DNA from: Wolbachia endosymbiont of Oedothorax gibbosus
GTDB lineage: Bacteria > Pseudomonadota > Alphaproteobacteria > Rickettsiales > Anaplasmataceae
Assembly: GCF_936270435.1 (NCBI RefSeq)
Contig: NZ_OW370567.1
Location: 434,001-498,000, forward strand
DNA: 64,000 bases
Direction of reading: 5' to 3'
Shown here: positions 1 to 11,127 of the stretch, piece by piece
Numbering within the stretch: the first letter of the stretch is position 1
Layout of the letters: every line of letters starts with the position of its first letter
Position numbers and translations under genes: made by a program
Notes under the pieces: generated by a model
What the model saw: the letters and a program-made list of their open reading frames with translations, nothing else
Database searches by the model: none
What the model was told of the DNA's origin: nothing

Positions 1-675
1 TTGGTGGAATTTTTGCCTTTATATCATATTCGTTACACAATTTATAAAACTTGTGCCTATCATATGCCCTATCTGCATATAGTGCTTTTATGGCATGAAC
101 TTCTTTAAGCAAATCACAAGCTCCATAGTGATCAGACCGTTACTGTATTTTACAGCTATATATTCAACATTACATGCAATTTTCTATAGCTGCGATACTT
201 TCTATCTTCGCTATTTTCCTTCAGGAGTGTTGTTGTATATCTGTACTGTCTATAGCAATTTCGATATCTTCCATGTTATTTTCTGCAATCATTTATCTTA
301 ATATTAAGTTTCTTTTGATGCTTGTGAATAGCTGCAAATTTCTTCCTATTTGTTGCAAATATCCTTTTATAAACCCTACCGTTTGTCTTAAACCAATTCT
401 AAAAAGATTGACGATTATATGCACCAAAATTACAACTTTATCACTATAAATATAGTTGCCGCCTTGCATTTTTGGACTATTTTCATACCAATTTTCGATA
501 GCTTCATCGATGTAACGAAAAATATTTCCTCTTTCTTGCAAAAATTTGTTATATTCGTTTTGGTTACTGACTCTCATTTTTTGTGGCATATTTTTTCTTC
601 AAAGGTTAAATGGCTATTTTATAATGAATTTTGTCAGTAACTGCCAGATTTTTTCGGTTGCTATGCAACAAAGCC
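1..675 (-). pseudogene. IS5-family transposase remnant, copy 1 (cut by window start)
   Basis: Minus-strand remnant of an IS5-group transposase. The N-terminal part (about 98 codons from 589 down to 293) is open and begins MPQKMRVSNQNEY. It then hits a stop and several frameshifts, while the DDE-region fragment IAIDSTDIQQH can still be read in pieces. The right terminal repeat ATGCAACAAAGCC lies at 663-675. The sequence matches the copy at 31071-32069 over the whole visible length with essentially one 1-bp indel, and it shares the same disabling lesions. It cannot encode an active transposase. Family assignment rests on the YADRAYDR and FFSRLKQ motifs in the complete second copy. Confidence 0.85.
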
Positions 676-747
676 ATTCCAGACTGGGATGACAAGAAAG
701 GGAGCACTGGAATTTTTGTTTCAGCATTAGCCATGCATCTGAACAGA
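676..747. repeat. Dispersed repeat interrupted by the IS4 element
   Basis: About 70 bp of a dispersed repeat containing CCAGACTGGGATGACAAG and, at its end, CATCTGAACAGA. An uninterrupted copy is at 46561-46635 and an inverted copy at 30996-31069. Comparison with the uninterrupted copy shows where the IS4 element entered. The last 10 bp (738-747, TCTGAACAGA) are the left target-site duplication. Confidence 0.75.
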
Positions 748-2033
748 CAATGGCGTCAACTTAAGGAAAAATATCAGCGATAGTGTATAAAATTTCTCTC
801 TAAAACTTTTACCATTAAATTATCCAGAAGCCGCAGGAAACAGCACTTTTGTTTCTATTTTATTTCAACAAAGAAGTTTAAAATGTGTCCTTTTTAGGTG
901 AAGCATGCAAAAAGGAAAAAATTTTATTCTACAAATTAAAAATATAATATACTCGAAAGCTTTTCAGAGAATCCATTGTGTTGAGTTTCACGCGAACAAG
1001 CTTTTACGACAGTATTTTCTATGATTTTAAAGTTAGTTAAAAAAAGTTTGGGAATAGAATGTGAACTTATGGAGCCATTGACATGTACCCTCAAAGCAAG
1101 CTTTTTCTAAAGCAAGGTATAAATACAGGTTTTAAAGAATTTAAGCATCCAAACAGCCTATCAAGATGAATCTGAGCTGGAGAGGCTATAGACTTATTGC
1201 AGCAGATGGTTCTGGTATGAGATTACCCAGCTCTGAGGAAATTGTATCCGAGTTTGAACCAAATGGAACAACAGGCACCGCTGGCAATTTGTTTGTTGAT
1301 TTATGTACTTCACTGATTTGCAGTGCTCGCCTTGCGGCTTGGGAACAAACGTTGGCGGAAGAGCAATTACCCGAAGTTATCACTCAAATGCGTTCATTAA
1401 ATCAAAAGAAATTATTATTTATCTATGATCGTCTTCAGATTCAGCAGCATGATGATTTGGAAGTAGATTTTATTTTTCGCTTGCAAAAAAGAAATTATAG
1501 CAAGCTATGGGAACGCTGGCGAATCAGATTTTGATTTTATATTAGAAAATGAAAAGCTAAAAAATAAAATGAAAGGACAGAAAGTAAGAGCTGACATTAG
1601 CCAACGGAGAAACAGAGTTTTTGACCGAGACTTTGGAGCAAAGCTTATGTATTAAGGTGGCACATAGAGGAAACGACTCAAAGTAGGAGCAGAGTTAGAA
1701 AATTTTTCTGGAGAGGCTGTATTACAAGAATTTTGGGCAAACTTGGTCATGTGCAATATATTATCGCTTCATATGTGTGATGCACAAGGGCCTTGGAACC
1801 CAGATCAAATTGCCGAGTACCGTTTAAATTTTTCAGTTTTATTTGGTGTGATGAGACAGAAACTTTATCAAGTGCTCGTTGCGCCAAAAGATTTTCAAGC
1901 CCTTTTTAAGTATACGCGCCAAAGTTAAGATCCGACCGGGAAGATTGTATAGCCGCAATAAAGTAGATAAGCCCAAACGCCATCATGTCTTTAGGAGAGT
2001 TTGCTAATGTATGCTCTTAAGTTGACGCCATTG
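748..2033. mobile_element. Decayed IS4-family insertion sequence with intact ends
   Basis: The ends are perfect 18-bp inverted repeats, CAATGGCGTCAACTTAAG at 748-765 and its complement at 2016-2033. They are flanked by the 10-bp direct repeat TCTGAACAGA (738-747 and 2034-2043). A duplication of 10-12 bp is usual for IS4-family elements. The element is about 1286 bp and holds one broken transposase gene. The empty site is visible in the repeat copy at 46561-46635. Boundaries are read directly from the sequence; the family comes from the transposase peptide. Confidence 0.8.
905..2007 (+). pseudogene. IS4-family transposase, frameshifted
   Basis: The remnant reads in pieces across frames: an N-terminal part from about 905 (MQKGKNFILQIKN), a DGSGMRLPSSEE segment carrying the first DDE Asp region (open 1166-1534), then a later open piece (1743-1928) with the ANLVMCNILSLHMC motif and a tail ending KRHHVFRRVC at 2007. 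Motifs such as LLFIYDR and LRWHIEE-like remains are typical of IS4 transposases. Several frameshifts and stops separate the pieces, so it is non-functional. Confidence 0.8.
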
Positions 2034-2075
2034 TCTGAACAGATACGTAATATATCAATTTATTATGGAGGTTAT

Positions 2076-2516
2076 ATGGATAAAGGAGATTTAATATTTT
2101 TAGGTGTAGCATCAGCAATAGGAGCACTCATAGGTTTGGGATTAAGTGTTACAGCTTTTTCACCTCTCGCTATAGGTGGAATTGTTGCCGCCGTTCCTGC
2201 AATATTATTCGCTGCATGTATTATATGCGATAATGTACAAAAAGGAGCATTCCCCAAAAAAGATCTTTTCAATATGGCCGTTTTATGCGTTGCAAGCGCT
2301 ACAATTGGAGTTGGTCTTGCTGCAGCCGCAACTGCTATTTTTCCTGGTGTAATGCTTGGAGCGGGATCTGCAGCTTTAACAGGTGCAACAATAGGAGCAA
2401 TAGGAGCAATAGCACCGATTGCAGGGTTGTTTGTAGCTGAAATAGTGGATAGTTGTATTATATCACCTATAGTTGAGCACTTTTCTTCAAAAGGAAAGGG
2501 GTGCGAATCACTTTAA
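2076..2516 (+). CDS. Small glycine/alanine-rich membrane protein
   Basis: An open frame of 146 residues, very hydrophobic and rich in Gly, Ala and Ile, with about four predicted membrane spans (roughly residues 7-25, 30-48, 67-90 and 95-125). The frame is open further upstream to 2001, but ATG 2076 is preferred because TATGGAG lies just before it. The upstream 25 codons would also be made of the IS4 end and its target repeat. Family not recognised. The small-residue helix pattern resembles membrane-inserting or holin-like proteins, but that is only an impression. It sits alone between the IS4 element and lpdA. Confidence 0.55.
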   Translation: MDKGDLIFLGVASAIGALIGLGLSVTAFSPLAIGGIVAAVPAILFAACIICDNVQKGAFPKKDLFNMAVLCVASATIGVGLAAAATAIFPGVMLGAGSAALTGATIGAIGAIAPIAGLFVAEIVDSCIISPIVEHFSSKGKGCESL

Positions 2517-2565
2517 ACCAATTAAGTAAGGTTTCTGCTTTCTGTTATTCTAGTGTGCAGCATAT

Positions 2566-2657
2566 AGCTGCATAAACATTGCAATTTGAGAGTAATCTCC
2601 ATCGGTAAGTACTGGAATGACACCTAATTACCTGCAAACTGCAATGTTCATATAGCT
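2566..2657. repeat. Imperfect hairpin repeat upstream of lpdA
   Basis: The inverted arms AGCTGCATAAACATTGCA (2566-2583) and TGCAATGTTCATATAGCT (2640-2657) differ at three positions. They enclose a segment with a TGGAATGACA word seen in the other palindromic repeats of this window. It fills most of the 217-bp spacer before lpdA. Confidence 0.5.
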
Positions 2658-2733
2658 GTGTGTCAGTTATATGGATATTGATCATACGGGTTCCATCTGT
2701 TATATATAATCTTTTTGAATACGAAAAAAACTG

Positions 2734-4107
2734 ATGAATGAGCATGATATTACAGTTATAGGTAGCGGTCCTGGTGGTTATATAGCAGCAATTAGGGCAG
2801 CACAGCTTGGGTTTAAAACTGCAATTGTTGAAAAAGAAAAGAATTTAGGCGGTATATGCTTAAATTGGGGATGTATACCAACAAAGTCGCTACTTAGGAC
2901 GTCTGAGGTTTATAGGCTAATAAAAAGATCAAAAGAGTTTGGTATAGAAGTAAAGGAAGCAAGTTTTGATATACAATCAATGGTGAAATATTCAAGAAGC
3001 GTTGTTGATAAATTATCAAGTGGCGTTGTATATTTGATGAAAAAAAATAACATCAAAGTTTATCAGGGCTTTGGTAAACTTGCAGGTAATAATACTATAA
3101 AAGTTGCTGGTGATAAGGAAGATCAAGAAATTTCTTCTAAGCATATTATTTTAGCAACGGGCGTGAGGGCACGAAATCTTCCTGGAATAGAGGCAGATGG
3201 AGATTTAATATGGAATGCGCAGCATGCTATGACTCCAGAGAGATTACCAAAATCGCTACTAATTATAGGGTCTGGTGCAATTGGAATAGAGTTTGCAAGT
3301 TTTTATAGTACTTTGGGAGTTGATGTAACAATTGTAGAGGTAAAAGACAGTATTTTGCCGCTAGAAGATCAAGACATTTCAAATTTAGCACAGGAAATAT
3401 TTACAAGACAGGGAATAAAAATATATACAAACAGTAGTGTAAAAGCTCTTACTAAAAGTAAAAACTCTGCTCAAGTGCAACTAATTAGTGGTGAAAGTAA
3501 GGAATTTGATAGAGTAATTGTTGCAGTTGGCGTTCAAGCAAATACTGAAAACATAGGCTTAGAAAATACAAAAATTAAATTGAGCTCTTCTGGTTTTATT
3601 GAAACTAATGAATGGTATGAGACTAATGAATCAAGTGTGTATGCAATAGGTGATGTAGCTGGTCCGCCATGTTTAGCGCATAAAGCAAGTCATGAAGCTG
3701 TGATCTGTGTTGAGAAGATTGCTGGTAAAAATACACATGTATTAAAAAAAGAGTGCATACCAAATTGCACTTATTCTCATCCGCAAATAGCGAGCATCGG
3801 CCTTACTGAGGAACAGGCAATAAAAGGTGGGTATGATATAAAAATAGGAAAATTTCACTCTAACTTTAATGGTAAGTCTATTGCACTTGGTGAAACTGAA
3901 GGATTAGTGAAAACAATTATAGACAAAAAGACAGGCGAACTTCTGGGCAGCCACATGATAGGTGCAGAAGTAACGGAGTTAATTAGCAATTTTGCCCTAG
4001 CAAAGCAACTAGAAGGAACAGACTTCGACATAAAATCTACGATCTTTCCCCATCCAACCATTTCAGAGATGATACATGAATCAGTACTTGCTGCAGATGT
4101 TAAATAG
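2734..4107 (+). CDS. lpdA: Dihydrolipoyl dehydrogenase (E3)
   Basis: This flavoprotein reoxidises dihydrolipoamide in 2-oxoacid dehydrogenase complexes, with FAD and NAD+ in the cytoplasm. The protein has 457 residues, a normal family length. Visible are the FAD-binding GSGPGG (10-15), the redox disulfide CLNWGC (Cys42/Cys47), a second Rossmann motif [12 protein letters not shown] near residue 180, the [11 protein letters not shown] segment, and the C-terminal HPTISE with the catalytic His440/Glu445 pair. It is convergent with carB, and the two coding ends overlap by 8 bp. No E1 or E2 gene lies nearby. Wolbachia usually has more than one lpd-like gene, so which complex it serves cannot be told here. 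Confidence 0.95.
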   Translation: MNEHDITVIGSGPGGYIAAIRAAQLGFKTAIVEKEKNLGGICLNWGCIPTKSLLRTSEVYRLIKRSKEFGIEVKEASFDIQSMVKYSRSVVDKLSSGVVYLMKKNNIKVYQGFGKLAGNNTIKVAGDKEDQEISSKHIILATGVRARNLPGIEADGDLIWNAQHAMTPERLPKSLLIIGSGAIGIEFASFYSTLGVDVTIVEVKDSILPLEDQDISNLAQEIFTRQGIKIYTNSSVKALTKSKNSAQVQLISGESKEFDRVIVAVGVQANTENIGLENTKIKLSSSGFIETNEWYETNESSVYAIGDVAGPPCLAHKASHEAVICVEKIAGKNTHVLKKECIPNCTYSHPQIASIGLTEEQAIKGGYDIKIGKFHSNFNGKSIALGETEGLVKTIIDKKTGELLGSHMIGAEVTELISNFALAKQLEGTDFDIKSTIFPHPTISEMIHESVLAADVK

Positions 4108-7100
4108 TTGAACTAACGTTTTGTATCTGCTGTAATGATTTCACTTCCAATTTGCTATTCTTTACATATTGAATTGCAAGCACTAACGCTTTACTCCCAG
4201 AAGCTGTGGTGCTATAAGCTATATTTTGCAAAATAGCAGTTCTCCTGATATCTTTGCTATCTGAGACTGATTTCACACCTTTTGAAGTATTGATTACTAG
4301 ATTTATTTTTCCATCTTTGAGCATATCAACTATGTGGGGTCTGCCTTCTCTCACTTTATTTACAGCTTTTGCAGCAATGCCGTTATTATTCAGATATAAA
4401 GCTGTGCCTTTGGTTGCATATATTTCAAAACTCAGTTCTTTCAACATTCGTGCAACAGGCAATATATACTCTTTATCATCATCTTTTACTGAAACCAGAG
4501 CTGTTCCTTCTGTTGGTAACTTGTATCCTGCAGCCATGTGCGTTTTTGCAAGTGCAGCTTCAAACGATGAGTCAATTCCCATCACTTCTCCTGTTGATTT
4601 CATTTCAGGACCAAGTAGAGTGTCAATTTCCGAAAAGCGCGTGAACGGAAAAACAGCAGCTTTAACTGCAAAATGATCGAGAGATTTTTTTTCTTGGCCT
4701 AATTTTTTGCCTAAAATAACCTGAGTGGCAAGCTTTGCAATAGGAATGTTGATTACTTTGGAAATAAAAGGAACGGTTCGACTAGCTCGTAAATTTACTT
4801 CAAGTATGTATACATCACTCTCTTGAACAGCAAACTGAATGTTTATCAGACCTTTCACTTCTAGTGCAAGAGCTATTCTCTCAGTTTGTAGCTCGATCTC
4901 TTTTATTACTTCGTCACTCAATGTATTTGTCGGTATTGAGCATGTTGAATCGCCAGAATGAATACCAGCTTCTTCAATGTGCTCCATGACCGCTGCAATG
5001 AAAACTTTTTCCCCATCACATACAGCATCAACGTCAACCTCAACTGCATTGACTAAAAATTTATCAAGAAGCAGCGAACCATGCTCAAAGATTTTAGTTT
5101 GATCTAAGACGTACTCTTTAAAGCTCTGAGTATCGTGTCTAATCGACATGGATTGACCACCGAGGACATATGATGGCCTGACTACTAGTGGAAACCCCAC
5201 CTTTTCTGCATTGGTTAACGCTTCTTCTACTGAATGGCAGATAGAACTTTCAGGTTGTTTTAAATTAAGTTGCAAAGCAAGATTTTTAAACCTCATGCGA
5301 TCTTCTGCAAGGTCAATAGAATCAAACGAAGTTCCCAGAATTTTGAAACCTCTCTCGTTAAGCACTTTGGCTAACTTTAAAGGTGTTTGACCACCTATTT
5401 GAACTATTACACCAACCAGTGTGCCATTTTCTTGTTCTTTACTTAGTATTTCAAGCACATCCTCTGCAATCAGTGGGGCGAAATATAAACGATCAGCGGT
5501 ATCATAATCAGTTGAAACAGTTTCTGGATTACAGTTGATCATTATTGTTTCATACCCCATTTCTTTGGCGGCAGAAACTGCATGTACGCATGCGTAGTCA
5601 AACTCAATGCCCTGACCAATGCGATTTGGACCACTTCCTAAAATCACGACTTTTTTTCGATCCGAAATATTCGCCTCACATTCCTTTTTATTTTCAACAT
5701 CACCCTCATAGCAGCCATACATATAGGCAGTGCTCGATTCAAATTCAGCTGCACAGGTGTCTACACGTTTATAAACTGGATTAACACCAAAATTTTTCCT
5801 CATTGCTTCAATTTGCTCTACTTTTTTATTGCTTAACTTTGCGAGCCTTGCGTCCGAGAAGCCCATTTTTTTCAGCTCTAACATTTCATATGCAGTTTCA
5901 GGAAGGCCATTTTCCTTGATTTTTTGTTCAGCTAATATAATTTGCTGTATATTCTGTAAAAACCATAAGTCATATCCTGTAATCGAATTTATTTCTTCTA
6001 TGCTAATTCCGCGGCGCATTGCGTCAGCAGCAATCAGTAATCTGTTTGGTAGCAATTTTGCTAATTGAGATTTTATGTGATCAATATCAATGTTCTCAGG
6101 AAATACTTCATCAAGTCCCGTGAGCCCTGTTTCAAGTGAGCGAAAAGCTTTCTGTAGTGACTCATTAAAAGTGCGGCCTATAGACATTACTTCTCCCACC
6201 GATTTCATGGAAGTTGATAATTCACAATTCGTTCCCTTAAATTTTTCAAACTCAAATCGAGGAATTTTAGTGACGATATAATCAATCACTGGTTCGAATG
6301 CTGCTGGTATGATTGGAGCGCAGTCGTTACGTATTTCATCGAGTGAATAGCCAATAGCAAGCTTAGTGACAACTTTTGCAATAGGATAGCCTGTTGCTTT
6401 TGAGGCAAGTGCAGAAGAGCGAGAAACTCTTGGATTCATTTCAATTACAACGAGGCTTTCATCTTCTTTAGGATTCACTGCAAACTGAACATTTGCACCA
6501 CCGGCACTAACGTCAATTTCTCTCAGCACTGCTATAGATGCATTTCTCATCTGTTGATATTCTACGTCACGCAGAGTCAAAGCAGGAGCAACCGTGATAC
6601 TATCTCCGGTGTGCACCCCCATTGGATCAACATTTTCTATTGAACAGATTATTATGCAGTTATCTTTACAGTCGCGGATAACTTCCATTTCATATTCTTT
6701 CCAGCCAATAATTGATTCATCTATCTGAACTTCATTTATTGGCGAAATTTTGAGAGCACTTTCTGCGATGCTGAAAAACTCCTCTTTATTATATGCTATG
6801 CCACTACCTGCGCCACCAAGAGTGAATGATGAGCGGATAATTGCTGGTAATCCAATGTAGCCCAAAGCCTCTTTTATTTGTTCTTGATTTTTTATAATGA
6901 TACTTTTGGGGTATTTCAGTCCTATTCTATCCATGGATTGGCGGAATAACTCTCTATCCTCTGCTTTTTTTATTGCTTCTCTATTTACCCCTATTAATTC
7001 TACGTTGTATTTGTCTAACACTCCATCATCTGCAAGTTTTATTGCACAATTAAGTGCTGTTTGCCCGCCCATTGTTGGCAATATTGCATCTGGCCTCTCT

Positions 7101-7339
7101 TTAATTATAATTTTCTCTATGATTTCAGGTAGTACCGGCTCAATATAAGTTGCATCAGAGAATTCAGGATCTGTCATTATAGTTGCGGGGTTGGAGTTAA
7201 CTAAAATGACTTTATAGCCTTCGCTCTTTAATACCTTGCAACTTTGAGTTCCGGAATAATCAAACTCGCATGCCTGACCTATAACTATTGGGCCTGCTCC
7301 TATTACTAATATAGATTCTATATCTGTGCGTTTTGGCAT
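4100..7339 (-). CDS. carB: Carbamoyl-phosphate synthase large subunit
   Basis: It makes carbamoyl phosphate from glutamine-derived ammonia, bicarbonate and two ATP, feeding pyrimidine (and arginine) synthesis. At 1079 residues it is full length. It has two homologous ATP-grasp halves: the first opens with [17 protein letters not shown], the second with [16 protein letters not shown] near residue 570. An oligomerisation region lies between them, and a C-terminal methylglyoxal-synthase-like allosteric domain covers about residues 940-1079. ATP-grasp signatures such as [10 protein letters not shown] and [20 protein letters not shown] are intact. The small subunit carA is not in the window. The gene starts at an ATG and overlaps the lpdA end by 8 bp. 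Confidence 0.97.
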   Translation of the reverse strand: MPKRTDIESILVIGAGPIVIGQACEFDYSGTQSCKVLKSEGYKVILVNSNPATIMTDPEFSDATYIEPVLPEIIEKIIIKERPDAILPTMGGQTALNCAIKLADDGVLDKYNVELIGVNREAIKKAEDRELFRQSMDRIGLKYPKSIIIKNQEQIKEALGYIGLPAIIRSSFTLGGAGSGIAYNKEEFFSIAESALKISPINEVQIDESIIGWKEYEMEVIRDCKDNCIIICSIENVDPMGVHTGDSITVAPALTLRDVEYQQMRNASIAVLREIDVSAGGANVQFAVNPKEDESLVVIEMNPRVSRSSALASKATGYPIAKVVTKLAIGYSLDEIRNDCAPIIPAAFEPVIDYIVTKIPRFEFEKFKGTNCELSTSMKSVGEVMSIGRTFNESLQKAFRSLETGLTGLDEVFPENIDIDHIKSQLAKLLPNRLLIAADAMRRGISIEEINSITGYDLWFLQNIQQIILAEQKIKENGLPETAYEMLELKKMGFSDARLAKLSNKKVEQIEAMRKNFGVNPVYKRVDTCAAEFESSTAYMYGCYEGDVENKKECEANISDRKKVVILGSGPNRIGQGIEFDYACVHAVSAAKEMGYETIMINCNPETVSTDYDTADRLYFAPLIAEDVLEILSKEQENGTLVGVIVQIGGQTPLKLAKVLNERGFKILGTSFDSIDLAEDRMRFKNLALQLNLKQPESSICHSVEEALTNAEKVGFPLVVRPSYVLGGQSMSIRHDTQSFKEYVLDQTKIFEHGSLLLDKFLVNAVEVDVDAVCDGEKVFIAAVMEHIEEAGIHSGDSTCSIPTNTLSDEVIKEIELQTERIALALEVKGLINIQFAVQESDVYILEVNLRASRTVPFISKVINIPIAKLATQVILGKKLGQEKKSLDHFAVKAAVFPFTRFSEIDTLLGPEMKSTGEVMGIDSSFEAALAKTHMAAGYKLPTEGTALVSVKDDDKEYILPVARMLKELSFEIYATKGTALYLNNNGIAAKAVNKVREGRPHIVDMLKDGKINLVINTSKGVKSVSDSKDIRRTAILQNIAYSTTASGSKALVLAIQYVKNSKLEVKSLQQIQNVSSTI

Positions 7340-7405
7340 AATTACAATAACGGTCCCTATTCAAGTAATGTTACCAATCTTTCCTGTATATGTGAATTTT
7401 TATTA

Positions 7406-8021
7406 TTAGTAGACTACCAGATGTTGATGGTGAAGTTAAACCAAAAAAGAAGTTCAAACAATACCCTATAGCATATTGATATTGCAGAAGTCAGAACAGA
7501 AGAAGGTAAGCTATATTTGTTTGTTGCAATAGATAGAACATCTAAATTTACCTATGTTGAGTTGCATAATACTGCTACAAAACCCATAGCTGCTGAGTTT
7601 CTACGTAATTTGATTAAAACCTTACCATATAAAATACATACCATTTTAACAGATAACGGCATACAATTTACCAACCAGAAGCGTCATAAGTATGCTTTCA
7701 AGCACATATTTGATAGAGTTTGTACAGACAACGGCATTGAACATTGTTTGACAAAAGTTAGCCATCCTTGGACAAATGGGCAAGTTGAACGTATGAATAA
7801 AACTTTAAAGGATGCTACAGTTAAGAAGTATTACTATCAATCGCATCAGCAACTTAAAGAACACCTTTATAACTTTGTTATCGCTTATAATTATGCAAAG
7901 AGACTCAAAACTCTTAAGGGTCTTACTCCTTATGAATTTATATGTTTACAGTGCTCCTGATTTATTTATGCTAAATCCTCACCATCACACTCTGGGACTG
8001 TACATCACCACTTCTCTTTAG
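7406..8021 (+). pseudogene. IS481-type transposase, C-terminal remnant
   Basis: The longest open part (7517-7960, 147 codons) is an rve/integrase-core fragment: FVAIDRTSKFTYVEL, TILTDNGIQFTN (second catalytic Asp), WTNGQVERMNKTLK (catalytic Glu) and GLTPYEFI. Upstream, the peptide PDVDGEVKPKKKFKQYP can be read in a different frame from about 7406. Downstream, DLFMLNPHHHTLGLY continues in another frame to 8021. The N-terminal HTH part is missing and at least two frameshifts are present. It belongs to a different IS481-like type from the fragment at 30379. Confidence 0.8.
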
Positions 8022-8071
8022 CTTTTCCTTCTTTTCACTACTTGCTATGCCTACCTGAGCTTAATGATTCT

Positions 8072-10126
8072 CTACTGAAATTTTGAAAAATGTAATCTAC
8101 TTCTATATTCAAATATATCAAGCAGTAATTCAAAATCAGCCATTGTGCCTTTTGCGTTATTATACGCGAGATTGAGCAGCTCTCTGTCCTGATATAAATC
8201 AGCAAATTTAAATTCCATACATCCTGATTGTTTTGTGCCTAAAATATCTCCACTGCCTCTTAGCATCATATCCCTTTCAGCAATGTAAAATCCGTCCTGT
8301 GACTCACACATGATCTTTAACTTTGAAGATGAGCTTTTACTTAAATTATCGTATAATAATACACAAAAAGATGGCTTGTTTCCTCGCCCTACTCTGCCTC
8401 TTAACTGATGCAATTGCGATAACCCAAATTGCTCTGCATTTTCTATAATCATAATGGTTGCATCTGGCACATCTATACCAACTTCTATCACAGTGGTTGC
8501 AACAAGCAAAGAAAATTCATTTCTTTTGAAGGAAAACATAACTTGATCTTTCTGCTCCTGAGTCAATTTTCCGTGTATTATCCCGACTCTATCAAAAAAT
8601 GTTTTTTGTAATTCCTGAAAGCGCATCTCTGCTGCAGCAATATTGGTCTCTTTGTTTTCTTCTATATATGGACAAATCCAATATGCTTTTTCGCCCCTGT
8701 TTATAGCATCTTTTAGCTTTTTAGTAACATCTGGCACCCTACTAATGTTCATAGTTACAGTTTTTATTGGCAATCTGGATTTTGGTTTTTCTTTCAAAAT
8801 TGAACATTCAACGTCACCATACATAGCTTGCTGCAAGGTTCTTGGAATGGGAGTTGCAGTAACGAAAAGTATATCGGCATTTTCTCCTTTTCCTACCAAG
8901 CGATTTCTCTGCATCACTCCAAATCGCTGTTGCTCGTCTATGACTGCAAGCCCTAAATTTTTAAATGTAACATTAGCTTGAAATAGTGCATGAGTGCCAA
9001 TCACTATATTTAAAACACCACTTGCAAGTTCGTTCATAATAATCTTTCTTTCCTTGCGCGAAGTTTTACTAGTAAGCAAAGCAACTTTTATATCGGTACA
9101 GGATAAAACTTCCTCAATCCAATTATAATGTTGCTCCGCCAAGATAGTAGTTGGTGCCATTAGAGCTGCCTGCATGTTGTTTTCTACCACATTTAGCATC
9201 ACAAAAAGTGCAACTACAGTTTTGCCACTACCAACATCACCTTGCAGCAAGCTTATCATGCGGTACTTGGATTTTTGCCTCTCTGAGATTTCATCTATTG
9301 CGCGAATTTGATCATTTGTTAATTGAAACGATAATTCATTTAAAACTTGTTCTTTGTATTTACTCAATATTATAAATTCTCTTCCCCTTTCTTTCACATG
9401 ATTTTTTCTTGCAAGTTTCAGTGCTAGCTGATACGCAAATAATTCATCATAAGCAAGCCTTTTTCTACAAACTTCCGCTTCCGCTAATGAGCTTGGTCTG
9501 TGCAACTTTATGATGCTTTCCCTCCAACTTAACCATTTTTTTTGCTTGATTAATGTATCATCTATCCACTCTGGTAAATCAGGCAATTCTTTTAGATTAG
9601 AGCTTATTATGTTCCCAATGCGCTTATTGGTAATGCCACGGCATAATTGGTAAACTGGCTCTATGCAAGCTATTTCTTTAAATTGGTTGATGTCAAGCGA
9701 CACGTAATCTGGATGAGTAATTTGCCAATGCTCAGCAAATTTTTCGAGCTTGCCACTGACGATCACATTCGCTCCAATTGGAAATAGTTTATATAAATAC
9801 TTAACTGAGTAATTAAAAAAGACTATGAACATATACTGACTCTCACTTTCAACAACTATTTTATATGGTCTACCTCTAAAAGTGGGCGGCTGATGTTCAT
9901 AAACTTTTGCCATGAAAGTTGTAAGTTCTCCAACTTGAGCATCAAGTAGTGACTTACTTCTATCCACATAACTGAGCGGCCTATAAAATAGCAGGTCCAC
10001 CACTTTGTCCCCACCACAAAGTTTAGGCAATATTGTGGAATGAAACTTAGGTATATTCTCTAGTTTGCTGCTCAAAAAAGTCAGTATATCGGGTTGCTCA
10101 TTGAGATTCATAAAGCTGTTTATCAA
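8072..10126 (-). CDS. recG: ATP-dependent DNA helicase RecG
   Basis: RecG is a branched-DNA translocase that remodels stalled replication forks and recombination intermediates. The protein has 684 residues, the normal size. It has an N-terminal wedge/OB-fold region (about residues 30-150), Walker A GDVGSGKT (296-303), the RecG-type DEQQ box (397-400, followed by RFGV), the TATPIPRTL motif III, and QLRGRVGRG motif VI. The C-terminal wedge-associated tail SGDILGTKQSG is present. An alternative start at codon 6 cannot be excluded. It stands alone on the minus strand between an IS remnant and a plus-strand hypothetical gene. Confidence 0.96.
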   Translation of the reverse strand: MINSFMNLNEQPDILTFLSSKLENIPKFHSTILPKLCGGDKVVDLLFYRPLSYVDRSKSLLDAQVGELTTFMAKVYEHQPPTFRGRPYKIVVESESQYMFIVFFNYSVKYLYKLFPIGANVIVSGKLEKFAEHWQITHPDYVSLDINQFKEIACIEPVYQLCRGITNKRIGNIISSNLKELPDLPEWIDDTLIKQKKWLSWRESIIKLHRPSSLAEAEVCRKRLAYDELFAYQLALKLARKNHVKERGREFIILSKYKEQVLNELSFQLTNDQIRAIDEISERQKSKYRMISLLQGDVGSGKTVVALFVMLNVVENNMQAALMAPTTILAEQHYNWIEEVLSCTDIKVALLTSKTSRKERKIIMNELASGVLNIVIGTHALFQANVTFKNLGLAVIDEQQRFGVMQRNRLVGKGENADILFVTATPIPRTLQQAMYGDVECSILKEKPKSRLPIKTVTMNISRVPDVTKKLKDAINRGEKAYWICPYIEENKETNIAAAEMRFQELQKTFFDRVGIIHGKLTQEQKDQVMFSFKRNEFSLLVATTVIEVGIDVPDATIMIIENAEQFGLSQLHQLRGRVGRGNKPSFCVLLYDNLSKSSSSKLKIMCESQDGFYIAERDMMLRGSGDILGTKQSGCMEFKFADLYQDRELLNLAYNNAKGTMADFELLLDIFEYRSRLHFSKFQ

Positions 10127-10211
10127 TAATATAGAGCCTTCTTAAGATCCTGTCACCTTATAGTCAAACTATTTGCTATCATAGAACTTGCGTTTATATA
10201 AAATATTTTTA

Positions 10212-10240
10212 TTGACTTATTAATCATTTTCATGTACTAT
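10212..10240 (+). promoter_or_regulatory. Sigma-70-like promoter
   Basis: TTGACT (10212-10217), a 17-bp spacer and TACTAT (10235-10240) lie about 35 bp before the ATG at 10275. The match to the housekeeping consensus is by eye only. Confidence 0.45.
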
Positions 10241-10274
10241 CATACTGTTAGTAGTCTATATCGAGGTGTTAACA

Positions 10275-11114
10275 ATGAATAACTTTATACCAGAAGAAAA
10301 GGAAAATCCAATAGTTACACTAAAAGCTCAAGCAGAAAAGTTTGATTTTAGTAAGTTAAGAGCTGGTAAAGACAATGCTGAAGCAAATTCTGGTAATACA
10401 GCGTTCTGCGATCTTCGCAGAATGGATTTTGTTATTAATAAGAAAAGCATAAGTAGGGATTTTATTGCCAAGCTATACAAAGAACATGACAGTTTACTGC
10501 CAAAAAGTGAAGGTAAAAATGAAGACTACCGCCCATTTGCAAGAAAAGTTTTTAAGGAAATATTTAAATATGCTGAAGCTCAAGTTCCAAGTGATTCTAT
10601 TTTGGAAGAACTGGTTATCAATTGTAATCAAGCAGGCTACGTAGGTGCATTATACGGTGAGAATAAACCTCTTTTTCATGTAGCTATGGCATATGAGTTA
10701 GTTTTCGGTTCTAGTCATACAACATATATTGATTGTAGTGATCCAAGTCATGCAACAATCAGAATTGAAGAAAAAATTGCAGTTTGCACTTTAACAAAAC
10801 CAGAAGAAGAATTATGTAAATTGGATAGCTCGCTAGAACTCACACTTAAGTCTCAAGGTGATAAAAATGTAACATATGAAGATGGTAAATTGTCACTTAC
10901 TGCTCCTCGAGAACTGAAAAATTACAAAATTGATGGCAAAAATTTATTTGATATTATTAAAGAGTATTTCCAAAAATTCTGCGAGAAATTTGGGTTTAAG
11001 TTTGAAGTAGAAATAGAACAGGGTTTAGGCGATCCGATGGAAGTGAACAGCCATCTGGAAAGTGTAGAACCTCCTGCCCATAGCAATGAACATAGAAATG
11101 CACCTGGGAACTGA
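10275..11114 (+). CDS. Hypothetical protein, 279 residues
   Basis: A soluble, charged protein with no signal peptide, membrane helix or family motif that I recognise. The ATG at 10275 is chosen over the in-frame GTG at 10266 because GAGGTG (10263-10268) then sits as a ribosome-binding site at normal spacing. The middle holds a short Cys-containing stretch (TYIDCSDPSHATIRIEE), and the end is polar and Pro/His-rich (PPAHSNEHRNAPGN). It has its own promoter-like sequence. Probably a lineage-specific Wolbachia protein; function unknown. Confidence 0.7.
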   Translation: MNNFIPEEKENPIVTLKAQAEKFDFSKLRAGKDNAEANSGNTAFCDLRRMDFVINKKSISRDFIAKLYKEHDSLLPKSEGKNEDYRPFARKVFKEIFKYAEAQVPSDSILEELVINCNQAGYVGALYGENKPLFHVAMAYELVFGSSHTTYIDCSDPSHATIRIEEKIAVCTLTKPEEELCKLDSSLELTLKSQGDKNVTYEDGKLSLTAPRELKNYKIDGKNLFDIIKEYFQKFCEKFGFKFEVEIEQGLGDPMEVNSHLESVEPPAHSNEHRNAPGN

Positions 11115-11127
11115 TAATTAAAATATC

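Noticed and set aside
4254..4676. Plus-strand frames opposite carB, uvrA and recG
   Set aside because: Antisense shadows of long conserved genes with full-length family matches on the minus strand.
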